NCBI GenBank assembly: GCA_049116495.1
Contig: JAGDYV010000021.1
Coordinates: 28,119 to 92,118, forward strand
DNA length: 64,000 bases
Source: CAJQQK01 sp049116495
Lineage (GTDB): Bacteria; Pseudomonadota; Alphaproteobacteria; Rhizobiales; Hyphomicrobiaceae
Reading direction: 5' to 3'
This document shows positions 27,276 through 36,958 of this stretch, piece after piece. The translations under genes were made by a program, and so were the position numbers. How positions within the stretch are numbered: position 1 is the stretch's first letter; each line of letters opens with the position of its first letter. The notes beneath the pieces are model-generated. The model made no database searches. It was not told the origin of the DNA and saw only the letters and a list, made by a program, of their open reading frames with translations.

Positions 27276-27695
27276 CATATCTTTCTTATCATTTTGGCTT
27301 GATTCACAATTTTGACAGGCCGCCTTTTCTGATCCCTCATCCTGTCCCCCACGGATTCCGGAACTGAATCGGACCGCTCCGGAAAGCCTCGGGTCATGCA
27401 ACCAACCATTTTGCAAATGGCGGGGGCGAGCAGCCTGTTTTCTCAATGCCTCGTCGTCCGACCTCGATCGCGGAAAAACCGTATGAACAGCGACAGCCAA
27501 ACACGCCAGCTGGTTACCCAATGGCCTTTGATCAAAAATGGCGATGCAAAGGGATCCGTTGGGTAGAGTGTCGTCGACATAGCAATGCCTGCATCTTGAG
27601 CGTCACGAGGTGTCGAGGCCCCGGTTGTTGAACTCGCTTGTAGGCCGTGACGTTGGACGAAAACACAATCCGGACGTCCAACTGAAGCGCGAAGA
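27276..27695. other. Intergenic stretch after the island
   Basis: About 420 bp between attR and the transporter gene. Several short overlapping frames on both strands, none with recognisable similarity; nothing else seen. Confidence 0.5.
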
Positions 27696-29786
27696 TTAGA
27701 CAAATAGCCAAGTAGGAAGCCAGCCAGACAACAACTCCGGCAACCAGCTATTGAGCCAAGATGGATGCCAGAACAAGTTCATGACCCGGTCGTAGAATAA
27801 AATCAGAATCAGCCAGCCAACGGCAGCGTAGCCAACCGCAAAGCGCCAATTATAGTGCCCCCAGCGAACTAGATAGGCGGCCATAAAAAGCGGCAACGCC
27901 AGTTTTTGTCCAATCACGAGCGTTATGAGAACCATAGCTATCAAATAGCCAAAGAAGATCATTGCCTTGTTCCACGCGGCGGCCTCGGAAGCGTGCCTCC
28001 AGGCGCTGGCCAAGCCATCGTGTTTTCGCAGGGCGCCAACGAAGGCTCGCCCGTCATTGATGATAATAAGAGACGCAAGTATGACGCCCGGAACAATGCC
28101 AACTAGAGGGAACTGACTGACGGCGATCGGCCAGGGCTCAGGTTCATATTCAGCGCCCACGTCGTGCGCCCTTAAGGCTTCCCAGCCGGCCAATAGAAAG
28201 ACAATTAAGAGAAATAGAGCGAACGGGAACGAAATCAGAGGGCTGCGTTCTGCGCCTTCTCCTGTCCTTCCCTCACCATTGTTCGCCTCGTCTCCTTTGC
28301 TTGTAGCTTTGTTTGTTGTAACGCCGCGGAGGGCCAGAATGACTGTGATGGCGATCAAGACCCAAATCGTGATAACAATCGGGCGTTCCCAGGCCCAACT
28401 CAGACCGGCATGCGCGTTGATGCTGATCTGAAATGCATTCTCCATGATGCTGCCGAGGATGAGCGCCAGAATGAGTGGCGGGCGTGGCCAGCCACCACGC
28501 TTCATTACGAAGCCGACAAATCCCATGATCAGGCAGGCGATCCAATCACCCAGCGATGCACCACCAATCCATGCACCCATAAAGACGAAGAGAATGACGC
28601 CCGGAACAAGCATGTGGCCAGGCAAGAAAGCAACCTTTGCCACCTGCTTACTGAGAAACATTAGCAGTATAGCGGCGGCGATATTGGCGATCACGATGGC
28701 CCACACCATACTGAACGTAATATGCAGATTGTCGGTCAACATGTCGGGGCCGGGTCTGAGGCCCTGAATGAGCAAGGCCCCCAACAGGATGGCGGTTCCC
28801 AGACTCCCAGGTATCCCGAACGCGACTGTCGGGACTAGTGACCCGCCGCGTGTCGCATTATTGGCGGCTTCGGGCGCAATAACACCGCGGATATCGCCCT
28901 TGCCAAATTGAGATTTATCCTTGGCGCTCTGGACCGCATGACCGTAGGCAATCCAATCGACAATCGCGGCCCCCAACCCCGGCAACATGCCAACATAGGT
29001 TCCTATAACGGCGCATCTGGTCGCAAGCCACCAATGCCGAAAGGCGTCTTTGATACCATCAATGAGCCCACCGCCATCATCCGTTTCACCTTCGGAGGCC
29101 CTGGCAATCGACGTATTTCGGATCGCCAGCTCCATGATCTCAGGAATGGCAAACAGTCCCAACACCACCGGGATAAGCGGCAAATTGTCGGACAGATAGT
29201 CCGTCCCGAAAGTGAATCGGGGAATGGCGACCGTGACGGCCTCGCCAACTGTTGCCAGCAAGATGCCCAACGCTGCAACGGCAAGACCTTTCAAGACCGA
29301 TTCCCCACTCAATGACCCCACCATGGCGAGCCCCAAAAGGCCCAACATGAAAAGCTCCGGCGAATTGAATGCGAGTATGACCGGAAGGATAATAGGTATG
29401 GAGACCGCCAGGATAAGTGCTCCGAAAACTCCCCCGAAAGCCGACACCGTAAACGCGGCGCCAAATGCCCGAGCCGCCTGTCCCTTTTGAGCAAGGGGAT
29501 AACCATCGAGTATGGTTGCTTGGGATGCTGCAGTGCCCGGAATGCCGAGCATCACCGACGCGATCGTGTCACTGGTTGATGTTACTGCGAACATGCCCAG
29601 GAGAAGCGCAAATGCCGGCACAGGCTCCATGCCGTAGGTGAACGGCAGCAAGAGCACCAACCCGATGACGCCACCCAAACCTGGGACGGCACCCATCCAA
29701 ATTCCGATGAATACTCCAAGCATCAAAAAGCCGATAGCCGGCCATTGAAAGACCAGAGACAAGCCGGTGATCAGTGCGTCAACCAT
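27696..29786 (-). CDS. Tripartite tricarboxylate transporter, TctA-TctB fusion
   Basis: A 696-aa membrane protein carrying two TTT subunits in one chain. Residues about 1-500 are TctA, the large 12-helix subunit: GVFIGIWMGAVPGLGGVIGLVLLLPFTYGMEP opens it and MLPGLGAAIVDWIAYGHA-GDIRGVIAPEAANNATRGGSLVPT is the diagnostic central block. After a charged linker (about 500-530: KATSKGDEANNGEGRTGEGAER), the last 160 residues have four helices like the small subunit TctB. No separate tctB is present between this gene and tctC, consistent with fusion. Cation-coupled uptake of a carboxylate is expected; the substrate is set by TctC, which here is broken. Confidence 0.88.
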   Translation of the reverse strand: MVDALITGLSLVFQWPAIGFLMLGVFIGIWMGAVPGLGGVIGLVLLLPFTYGMEPVPAFALLLGMFAVTSTSDTIASVMLGIPGTAASQATILDGYPLAQKGQAARAFGAAFTVSAFGGVFGALILAVSIPIILPVILAFNSPELFMLGLLGLAMVGSLSGESVLKGLAVAALGILLATVGEAVTVAIPRFTFGTDYLSDNLPLIPVVLGLFAIPEIMELAIRNTSIARASEGETDDGGGLIDGIKDAFRHWWLATRCAVIGTYVGMLPGLGAAIVDWIAYGHAVQSAKDKSQFGKGDIRGVIAPEAANNATRGGSLVPTVAFGIPGSLGTAILLGALLIQGLRPGPDMLTDNLHITFSMVWAIVIANIAAAILLMFLSKQVAKVAFLPGHMLVPGVILFVFMGAWIGGASLGDWIACLIMGFVGFVMKRGGWPRPPLILALILGSIMENAFQISINAHAGLSWAWERPIVITIWVLIAITVILALRGVTTNKATSKGDEANNGEGRTGEGAERSPLISFPFALFLLIVFLLAGWEALRAHDVGAEYEPEPWPIAVSQFPLVGIVPGVILASLIIINDGRAFVGALRKHDGLASAWRHASEAAAWNKAMIFFGYLIAMVLITLVIGQKLALPLFMAAYLVRWGHYNWRFAVGYAAVGWLILILFYDRVMNLFWHPSWLNSWLPELLSGWLPTWLFV

Positions 29787-29898
29787 GTCAGGCCTCTAGG
29801 CATACGCTATTGGTAGATTCTGGGAATGACAGTCAAAAAAATTGCGGCGAGCCTACCAGCAACTGGATAGGCGCGCCGAAGTCGAAAACAACGATGTT

Positions 29899-31005
29899 CT
29901 AATTCTTCTTTTTCTTCTTCAATTTTCTAGCACTTTGACCAGTCAACTGTTTCAGGCCTGCGATTGCCGCGGGTGATGCATTCTTGTAGTCGGTCAAAAT
30001 CCAAGACGCTTCTTCAGCACCCAAGAACCTGTGGATGGGGCTAACGGTTTTCTCCCAGTCGGCCTTAAATTCCGCATCATCACGCACTGCGAGATAGGCT
30101 TTGCGAAGATCGGCAACGACTTCGGCAGGAGCGCCTGGAGGAGCTGCGAAGGAAAACGGCCAAATGGCATATTTGCTGACCCATTTGTAGGCTTCCCAAA
30201 GATTGCCTGAAGGCTCTTTGCCGGTCACATCTTTTTAATAATCGATGAAATGTTTAGCCTTGCCGAAGTATCCCGGAAAACGAGCAGCTTCACCCTTGGC
30301 ATTCATCGCCGTGTGATAATAGAGGCCGATCGCCTTGCCGTTTTTCACAATGCCGTTTTTGTAAAATGCGTTGTAGCCCGGGTTTCCGGCAGACGCCATA
30401 TTGATCTCTCCAGCTTGAAGAGCCGGGCTGATTTTCGACGACCCCTTGTATCCGACAACGTAACGGTACTTAATGCCAAAAAGTTCCAATGGAACTCGAC
30501 CATAGATATCGAGATTTGAATGTGGCGCGCGGCCACCGAAAATAATTCCCTTTGTTTTGGGGAGATCAGCGGCAGATTTCAGCCCGTCACCGGTATTAGC
30601 GTTGATCAAATTATAATAAGAAACGTCGCCGGCGCCGATCAGTTGGAATTTCGCCGGGTCGAAATTGACTCCTTTAAGCTTGAGCAACGCGCCCATCTGA
30701 TTCATGGGTCCCCAATGCAGCGTCATGCCGTCTTTCTTGGCTTTGTTGAAAATAAAATTTTTGGACTTGTTACCGGCCGCACCAGGCAGGTTCTTGACAA
30801 TAAACTTAGGCCTGCCCGGCATATATTTTCCTAAATGCCGGGCCCAAGCTCTGGCTCCTCGTGTTTGACCGCCAGCAGGCGACGCGCCGACAATCATCGT
30901 GAATGTTTTTCCGCTGTAATCTGCCGCAAATACGGACGCCGCACTCAGTGTCGTCGTTAAGCCCGCCGCGCCGGCGGCAAGCACAATTGTTTTGTAATTT
31001 GGCAC
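29899..31005 (-). pseudogene. TctC-type solute-binding protein, interrupted by an in-frame stop
   Basis: Periplasmic binding protein of a TTT (Bug family). It starts at a GTG (31005) with GGAGG five bases upstream, has a signal peptide (YKTIVLAAGAAGLTTTLSAASVFA) and the family blocks TMIVGASPAGGQTRGARA, KNLPGAAGNKS and YVVGYKGSS. At 30235-30237 a TAA interrupts GKAKHFIDY; the same frame then continues KDVTGKEPSGNLWEAYKWVSKY to 29899. So the defect is a single nonsense codon, not a frameshift. The C-terminal lobe would be lost unless there is read-through or the base call is wrong. The protein ends with an unusual KLKKKKKN tail. Upstream of, and in line with, the TctA-TctB fusion gene. Confidence 0.85.
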
Positions 31006-31479
31006 GTTTTCCTCCGATTCAATTGCAAGTATCCGGGACTTCCACAGGGTCTTGGGGTAGGCACATACTAGCGTTTCAAAGTAGCGTTTCATTTCGCCAC
31101 AACGAACAGTGACAGTATAAGTTTGGGAGCACAAGTCAGTGACCGTTGAACAGAGCAGTGCTTGTCATGCAAGGTACCGGCTCATTGTCTTGTGCGATGA
31201 TCTTGCGTGCGCCGCCATGTTGGTCAGCGGTTAATGTGCTCATTTCACTCGATCTGAGATCGAACGGTCATTGCGCGTGATCATTCCACACAGTGGCGAG
31301 TGTCGAACCGAAGCTATCTCTTTGGCTAAGGTGGAGAGGCGAACCGCGACGATGCCCATTATCACAATGATATGCCAGTTTCACTGGCTCACGCCGGCAG
31401 ACGATGACCATGATGACACCCGGGGCTGAACATGTGTTGCCGATTGTTGAACAACAGATCCAATTATACAGGAGATGAC
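31006..31479. other. Divergent intergenic region, tctC / YciI gene
   Basis: About 470 bp between divergent genes; it must hold both promoters. No gene is convincing here. I did not find a clear operator; no transcriptional regulator gene lies beside the cluster. Confidence 0.45.
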
Positions 31480-32088
31480 ATGCTTTTCTCGATCTTGATT
31501 TTTGATAAACCCAATTCAGCTTCATTGCGGGACGTGCATCGCCAGGCGCATCTCGACTATCTCAAGACGTTCGACGACCAGACTCTGTTCGCTGGTCCAT
31601 TCACCGAGGACGATGAGTCAGAAGATCTCGGAAGCTTTCGGCTCATTGACCTGCCCAACCGTGCCGCCGCCGAGAAGCATATCTCCGACGAACCATACAT
31701 CATTGAAGGTATCCAGGACCGCTGGGAGATATACCGCATGTCGGAAGGGCTGCTCCATTCCTGGCGCGATTGTCCACGCACAGCGGGTAATATCCAGGCA
31801 CTCTTCTATGCTATCGATGATCGAAACGCGGCCGATAAGCGCGCGCAATACCAGGGCGCTCATGAGGCCTATTTCAAGGAACAAGGGGACAGCATCATGA
31901 TGCACGGCCAGCTACTTGACGATGCCGGGCATCAGCCTATCGGCAGCGTCTCATTACTGGACCTACCGGACTTGGATGCGGGCTACAAAATCATGCAAGA
32001 TGAGCCCTACTGCCGATCAGGGCTTTACGCCAAGAAATTGCTTCACCGCTGGCGTTTCGGTCGCGTGTTCGATCGATTTAAAATGTAA
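31480..32088 (+). CDS. Tandem YciI-like protein
   Basis: Two YciI-like (ferredoxin-fold) domains in a 202-aa chain: MLFSILIFDKPNSASLRDVHRQAHLDYL opens the first and NIQALFYAIDDRNAADKRAQYQGAHEAYF the second. Each has the late block (GSFRLIDLPNRAAAEKHISDEPY; GSVSLLDLPDLDAGYKIMQDEPY). Start at 31480 with AGGAG at 31470-31474. Single-domain YciI proteins occur in degradation pathways for aromatic and other cyclic compounds as isomerase or dehalogenase-type enzymes; the reaction here is unknown. First gene of a plus-strand pair with a GST-like gene 58 bp downstream. Confidence 0.75.
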   Translation: MLFSILIFDKPNSASLRDVHRQAHLDYLKTFDDQTLFAGPFTEDDESEDLGSFRLIDLPNRAAAEKHISDEPYIIEGIQDRWEIYRMSEGLLHSWRDCPRTAGNIQALFYAIDDRNAADKRAQYQGAHEAYFKEQGDSIMMHGQLLDDAGHQPIGSVSLLDLPDLDAGYKIMQDEPYCRSGLYAKKLLHRWRFGRVFDRFKM

Positions 32089-32146
32089 ATGCGCAGGCTT
32101 ACCCTCAATTGACTGGTTCGATCCAAATGCAAATCAAGGACTCTCT

Positions 32147-32788
32147 ATGAGTATCAAGCTTTACTACGCGCCCTATGCTTGTTCCATTGTGCCGCTTGTT
32201 GCCTTCAGCGAGGCGAACGCCGATGTTGAGGTGTGCCCCATCAACATCCGCAAGAAGCACCACATGACGACGGAGTACCGAGCGCTCAATCCGAAACACA
32301 AAGTTCCGTTGCTGGTTGTGGACGGCAGGCCGCTCAGCGAAAATGTGGCTATTCTTCTCTGGATTTCGCGCCGATTTCCCGAGGCTGGGCTGTTGCCGGT
32401 GGGTGACTGGCAACAGGCACAGGCAATCTCGATCCTGGGCTGGTGCGCTTCTGGCATTCACCCCCATATTAGCCGTTACAACGCGCCACAGAAATTTTGC
32501 GATTTGTCGGGCACGCAAGACAGTGTGCGCAGGTTGGCAGAAAGGGCGCTGAGAGACAGCTTTCAACTCGCGAACGAGCAGTTGGCCGGACGGGTTTATT
32601 TTTTCGATCGCTTTTCCATTGCGGACGTCTATTTCTTCTGGTGTTTTCGGCGCACAGGTATGTTCGACCTGGACCTTGCAGAATTTCCGAATTGCCAAAC
32701 GCACTTCGAGAAATTGCTGGCGCGTCGTAGCATACAAGAGGCACTAGAGTTCGAGAGCTCTGTCATTTCTCAGTTCGAGGCAGCCTGA
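32147..32788 (+). CDS. Glutathione S-transferase family protein
   Basis: A 213-aa GST fold protein. N-terminal thioredoxin-like domain: MSIKLYYAPYACSIVPLVAFSEANADVEV, with Ser/Cys near the usual catalytic position (YACS) and the cis-Pro block HKVPLLVVDGRPLSENVAI carrying the glutathione-binding SEN. The C-terminal helical domain has the FSIADVYFFW N-cap motif. This is the beta-like bacterial layout. It probably works with the YciI-like enzyme upstream in degradation of an electrophilic compound; the substrate is unknown. Confidence 0.85.
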   Translation: MSIKLYYAPYACSIVPLVAFSEANADVEVCPINIRKKHHMTTEYRALNPKHKVPLLVVDGRPLSENVAILLWISRRFPEAGLLPVGDWQQAQAISILGWCASGIHPHISRYNAPQKFCDLSGTQDSVRRLAERALRDSFQLANEQLAGRVYFFDRFSIADVYFFWCFRRTGMFDLDLAEFPNCQTHFEKLLARRSIQEALEFESSVISQFEAA

Positions 32789-32888
32789 CATCGCGTTGAA
32801 CGACGTGACATCAGAACTGATTGACCAGCCAACTTGCGAGACAGCTTCGAGCGTGACTTGATCAATTTCATGCGCTCAAAGCTTTGGC

Positions 32889-33860
32889 TCAGCATCCGGC
32901 GACACATTTGCCGGTGCCGTCGAATTCCATCGTTTTACCGCTAAGTGGAACGTGGACGGGTGCTTTTGAAGACCTTCGGAACGTATCAGTTCTCGATCCA
33001 GCGACAACTTTGCCGCCCTTCGTGGCCGCCTCGTTGGCATGCGAGGCAATGATCGAAGTCGGCTTGATCAGTTCATTGACAACATAGGCCGCTTCGCGTG
33101 GTCCGTTGGTGAACGTATCGCCGATATTGATGACAACCATCTTAGCACCATAATAGCCGCGGACGACTTTGTCCTGCTCGGCTGTCATGCCGGTGTCACC
33201 CGAAAGATAGGCGACCAGACCGTTGCTGAAGCGAAGAACGTAACCGGTCGGTGGTCCGACATAACCGCTGAAGCCTGCCGCCTTCATGGCCTTGCCCAGA
33301 TCGCCGCCGATCAAAGCGGGTGAGAGACCGTTGCTGTGTGTGGCGGGAACAGTCGAGATTTTCACACCACCGACGCTTTTCGTAGCACCGAAGCGCGCCA
33401 GGATAGAGTCTTTCGGATTGCCGCCAAGGGCCTTCAGCTTTGCTGCAAAGAAAGGCGGCATTTCACTGCCGGTTACGATCTTACTCTTCTTTGCGACAGC
33501 AATGTTCACCGCGTTTGTGTTCGGGACTGCTGACTCGGCCAAGTCGGGTTTCGCGCAAGTTCCTGCATTCGGTGCTGTGTTGTGCCGCCCTCCGACATGA
33601 TCGAAATGCATATGGCTGATCAGAATTGCATCGATCTTTCCCAATCGTGGGTCTTTGGGGCCTGCAACCGTCATACCCGGATCATAGAGCACGCGTGTTC
33701 CATCCGGGTCCTCAAAGACGAGGGCACGATCGAGGCGACAGAACTCACCTGTCTGTCCGCCAAGCGGTGTTACTTTTACGTTCGCGGCATTTGCCACAGG
33801 CACCATCGCGCCTATCGCGAGAATGCTCAATGTGGACAGCAAGATAGTTGTCGTTTTCAT
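32889..33860 (-). CDS. Secreted metallo-beta-lactamase-fold hydrolase
   Basis: A 323-aa metal-dependent hydrolase with a signal peptide (cleavage about residue 26, VANA). The metal motif SHMHFDH gives His83, His85, Asp87 and His88; the third His is in PATHSNG; YLSGDTGMTAEQDKV contains the bridging Asp, and SIIASHANEAAT supplies the last His. It resembles the UlaG/ROO-like MBL group rather than beta-lactamases proper. Periplasmic location suggests it opens a lactone or phosphoester outside the cytoplasm, but the substrate is not determined. Confidence 0.85.
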   Translation of the reverse strand: MKTTTILLSTLSILAIGAMVPVANAANVKVTPLGGQTGEFCRLDRALVFEDPDGTRVLYDPGMTVAGPKDPRLGKIDAILISHMHFDHVGGRHNTAPNAGTCAKPDLAESAVPNTNAVNIAVAKKSKIVTGSEMPPFFAAKLKALGGNPKDSILARFGATKSVGGVKISTVPATHSNGLSPALIGGDLGKAMKAAGFSGYVGPPTGYVLRFSNGLVAYLSGDTGMTAEQDKVVRGYYGAKMVVINIGDTFTNGPREAAYVVNELIKPTSIIASHANEAATKGGKVVAGSRTDTFRRSSKAPVHVPLSGKTMEFDGTGKCVAGC

Positions 33861-33915
33861 CGATACATCTCAGTTCATAGTCGTTGTTGGATTTCGTAAA
33901 TCAATAGATCTGCAA

Positions 33916-34545
33916 TTAGCCAGATGGAATTTCGCCGACTGCCTTTGGCACATGATAGCCCTTTTGCACCGCCTCCCGATCGGCAAGCCGTTTATACCAT
34001 GAACGGATGTTCGGATAGTCGGTCAGGTTTACTCCTTGCCATTCATACCGCGAGATCCATGGCCAGCATGCCATGTCGACAATTGAGTAGTCGTCAACAA
34101 TGAACTCACGTCCCCCCAGTCGCTTCTCCAAAACCGAATATAGGCGCTTAACCTCTGCTGCAAAACGTTCTTCGGCATAAGGCGCCTTTCCCGAATTGAA
34201 ATGGAGATAGTGATGCGCCTGGCCCAGCATCGGACCAAGGCCGCCCATCTGCCACATCAGCCATTCGATGGCATGAGCTCTGGCCAGCGGATCTTTGGGC
34301 AAGAAGCTGCCATACTTGTCCGCGAGATAGATCATGATCGCACCAGACTCCATTAACGACACGTCATTGTCATGGTCCACGATGGCTGGAATCTTGTTAT
34401 TGGGACCGATGGCAAGAAATTCGTCGGTCTTCTGGTCACCCTCGCCGATGTTGATCGGATGAACGGTATAGTCCACACCAAGTTCTTCAAGGAGAATAGA
34501 AACCTTGCGGCCGTTGGGTGTGGTCCAGGTATAAAGATCAATCAT
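33916..34545 (-). CDS. Glutathione S-transferase, YfcG/YghU-like
   Basis: A 209-aa GST. MIDLYTWTTPNGRKVSILLEELG is diagnostic of the nu-class (YfcG) group, in which Thr/Asn near residues 9-11 rather than Tyr or Cys contact glutathione. NNKIPAIVDHD carries the cis-Pro and LMESGAIMIYLADKYG the gamma-glutamyl-binding ES pair. Members have disulfide-bond reductase activity. It is divergent from the beta-propeller gene at 34597 across 51 bp, so their promoters overlap. Confidence 0.88.
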   Translation of the reverse strand: MIDLYTWTTPNGRKVSILLEELGVDYTVHPINIGEGDQKTDEFLAIGPNNKIPAIVDHDNDVSLMESGAIMIYLADKYGSFLPKDPLARAHAIEWLMWQMGGLGPMLGQAHHYLHFNSGKAPYAEERFAAEVKRLYSVLEKRLGGREFIVDDYSIVDMACWPWISRYEWQGVNLTDYPNIRSWYKRLADREAVQKGYHVPKAVGEIPSG

Positions 34546-34596
34546 ATTGCATTCCTTCTAAGATCCAGAACCGACAAAGCTAGATATGGAGCACGT

Positions 34597-35553
34597 ATGA
34601 ACGATAGCCAAGAACGAATTCTGGCAACCGTGAAGGGCAACGTCAGCCTCGCCTCGTTTGATGCACTCTCTGGAGAACCGCTCGGGTCCGCGACGGTCGG
34701 GACGGTAGACATATCGAAACCGCATGAGCTGACAGTTACGAAAGACAACACGCGCGCCTTTGTATCGCTCTACGGAGACAAAGACTATGGGCCGAATACG
34801 CCGGATAATCGCCTTGCCGTGGTCGACCTCAAAGCGATGAAGCTTCTTGGCCATGTCGATCTAGGGTTATATTTAGGCCCGCACGCTCTCATGACCGACA
34901 GGGATGGCATGATCTGGGTCACCGTTGACGCAAGCCGCTGCGTTCTGATTGTCGATCCAGACACATGGGAAATAGAACGCACGATCTATCTCGAAGTGCC
35001 GGCCCACTTTCTGGCTACCACATCGGATGGCGTTACGGTTTACTTCTCGGCCAAGGAGTATCCGGTGATCTGTGAGGTTGATGTAAAAACGAAGGAAGTG
35101 CGGGCCAGAATTCCGTTGCCGGTCGGCGGACAGGCGATACGCGTTTCGCGCGATGACAAGTGGCTCTATGTGGGACACCTTAGCCGCCCGCTTCTGCACG
35201 TTATCGATTGTGCGTCACGGCAAGTTGTCGAGACGGTCCCCCTGCGAGCCGTGCCTGGCTGGCCATTCGTCAGTCTGGACAACGATCATGTGATCGTGAC
35301 GACGTACGACGAGCCGGCTGAGCGGGGCTTCGTGGAGTTGCTTGATAGCAAGGATCTAACTCGGCGCAACGTCATAGAAGTGGACGCAGAGCCGTTCCAC
35401 GCGCTACCCATGCGCGATGGCGAGCACGCGCTGGTTGCTCTGGCCAATGGCGAGATCATCAAGATCCATTTGAGACGAGCTGAAATCGCTCCCGGCGGCT
35501 TCAGCGTGGGTGGTACGATGCCGGAGATGCTGCATTACCTGCCAGGGGACTAA
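34597..35553 (+). CDS. YVTN-type beta-propeller protein
   Basis: A 318-aa predicted seven-bladed beta-propeller. Repeated blades of the type VTKDNTRAFVSLYGD-NRLAVVDLKAMKLLGHVDLGL, TDRDGMIWVTVDASRCVLIVDPDTWEIERTI and VSRDDKWLYVGHLSRPLLHVIDCAS are seen. No signal peptide is evident, so it is probably cytoplasmic. Such propellers include lactonases, but the catalytic residues cannot be assigned from sequence. The ATG at 34597 is chosen; the frame is open upstream into the divergent GST gene. Confidence 0.75.
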   Translation: MNDSQERILATVKGNVSLASFDALSGEPLGSATVGTVDISKPHELTVTKDNTRAFVSLYGDKDYGPNTPDNRLAVVDLKAMKLLGHVDLGLYLGPHALMTDRDGMIWVTVDASRCVLIVDPDTWEIERTIYLEVPAHFLATTSDGVTVYFSAKEYPVICEVDVKTKEVRARIPLPVGGQAIRVSRDDKWLYVGHLSRPLLHVIDCASRQVVETVPLRAVPGWPFVSLDNDHVIVTTYDEPAERGFVELLDSKDLTRRNVIEVDAEPFHALPMRDGEHALVALANGEIIKIHLRRAEIAPGGFSVGGTMPEMLHYLPGD

Positions 35554-35572
35554 GTCAATCTGTCCAGCGGCG

Positions 35573-36829
35573 TCATTCACGTCCCGGTGCGCACCCTGGA
35601 TGAACTTGCGCATAGTGCTGGCGCAAGAGATCCTTGCCATAGTCGTTTCCATTTGGTGTGCGCACAATCGTATGAATGTGGCACTTGGCCGGTTCCTCGT
35701 TGGAGAGCCAGACACCGCTATGGTGATCGAATTCAACCATGATCAACGGACTCTGAATGCGGTAGTAGAACGGGTCGTCATCACCCCATCCGCCGATCCA
35801 GCTCCACCATGTCCGTTCTAGTTCTGCCTCGACCTGCGCCAAACGCGCGACGCGAACTTGGTCAGGTAGGTAGCAAATGAAGGCCTCAAGGATTTCCATA
35901 ATCCGCTGGCGTTCACGCGATGAGAATTCAGAAACCGATACGCCTTCGTGCGGAACAATGCGGTTGTCGCGAAAGGCCCCGCCCAGATGCCGCTGATCGG
36001 CGAAATGCCAGCGCCCCTCTGGCATCGAAGGATCATGCATCTCAGCGTAGCTTTGAGCGCGCCCGCGCAACTCGGGCGACAGCGCACGCATTAACTCTAG
36101 CCCGCCTTCCTCTTCAGTGTTGAATAGCTGCAACCCGGCATAGGGGCCGTCATCAATGCAATTCGGCTCGGCTCCCATAAAAGTCGGCGATATCACCATT
36201 TGGCCACCGAGAACGAAACAATTGAGCACCAGATGATGGCCGTAAAGGCTCCATCCCCAAGGTTCGTCCTTAGACGGCGTGCCGAAAAGAAGCAGATTGA
36301 AACTCCATTCGTTCATCAGGTTTTCCAAGCCGCATAGTTGACCGAGGAACGCGTTGGTGCGCATGCAGCCGATGGCTTTCTGATAGCCCTCACCACTCAG
36401 GCTTGCACTCAACAGTGCCATCGCAGCATCGCGCGCGCCTCTCTCCATTTCTTCCAGTCGCAAACCGTTAGGATTAATCAGAAACTCCGGATTGCTCCAC
36501 TGATGCCACTCGACCGCGTCGACGGCATAGACCAGTTGCTCGCGATCAGATGTAGAAAGCCTGGATAAGAGCGCCTCGGCAGCCGCAATCATCGCACCAG
36601 TGGGTGCGCCTTCCTCTGTCAAATGAAAGAGACCTGCTTCAACCCCTCCATTTGTCGTGATCCCAAGAAACGGTTCACGACTACGCTTATCCCATTCGGC
36701 GATCATCGGGCCGACCACGGGATTTTCTCGCGCGGCACGCCCAAATTCACGAGCAGATACCGAACGGCCTCCCGATAGGCGGGGACTGTCGAGCGGAAAG
36801 AGATAGTCGCGAAAATTGTTGGACGGCAT
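35573..36829 (-). CDS. DUF3500 family protein
   Basis: A 418-aa protein of the DUF3500 family. Typical blocks are RLSTSDREQLVYAVDAVEWHQWSNPEF near the N-terminus, PWGWSLYGHHLVLNCFVLGGQMVISPTFMGAEP in the middle and PLIMVEFDHHSG-HIHTIVRTPNGNDYG at the end. The HH and H-x-H residues are candidate metal ligands. Function of the family is not established. It converges with the propeller gene (19 bp between stops). Confidence 0.8.
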   Translation of the reverse strand: MPSNNFRDYLFPLDSPRLSGGRSVSAREFGRAARENPVVGPMIAEWDKRSREPFLGITTNGGVEAGLFHLTEEGAPTGAMIAAAEALLSRLSTSDREQLVYAVDAVEWHQWSNPEFLINPNGLRLEEMERGARDAAMALLSASLSGEGYQKAIGCMRTNAFLGQLCGLENLMNEWSFNLLLFGTPSKDEPWGWSLYGHHLVLNCFVLGGQMVISPTFMGAEPNCIDDGPYAGLQLFNTEEEGGLELMRALSPELRGRAQSYAEMHDPSMPEGRWHFADQRHLGGAFRDNRIVPHEGVSVSEFSSRERQRIMEILEAFICYLPDQVRVARLAQVEAELERTWWSWIGGWGDDDPFYYRIQSPLIMVEFDHHSGVWLSNEEPAKCHIHTIVRTPNGNDYGKDLLRQHYAQVHPGCAPGRE

Positions 36830-36958
36830 CCGATCAGACCTTCCATACTGTTATCGAAATCAGCTCATCGGGCTAAGCGTGATCCAAGAAGTAAGTTTTG
36901 TCATGGCAACTCCCGTGACCACAATCCAGCCACTCAGAAAAGTGTTCACCACAGAACC

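Noticed and set aside
27101..27409. N-terminal extension of the integrase frame
   Set aside because: It would code through the arm repeats and the att core, outside the island; the family start is at 27100.
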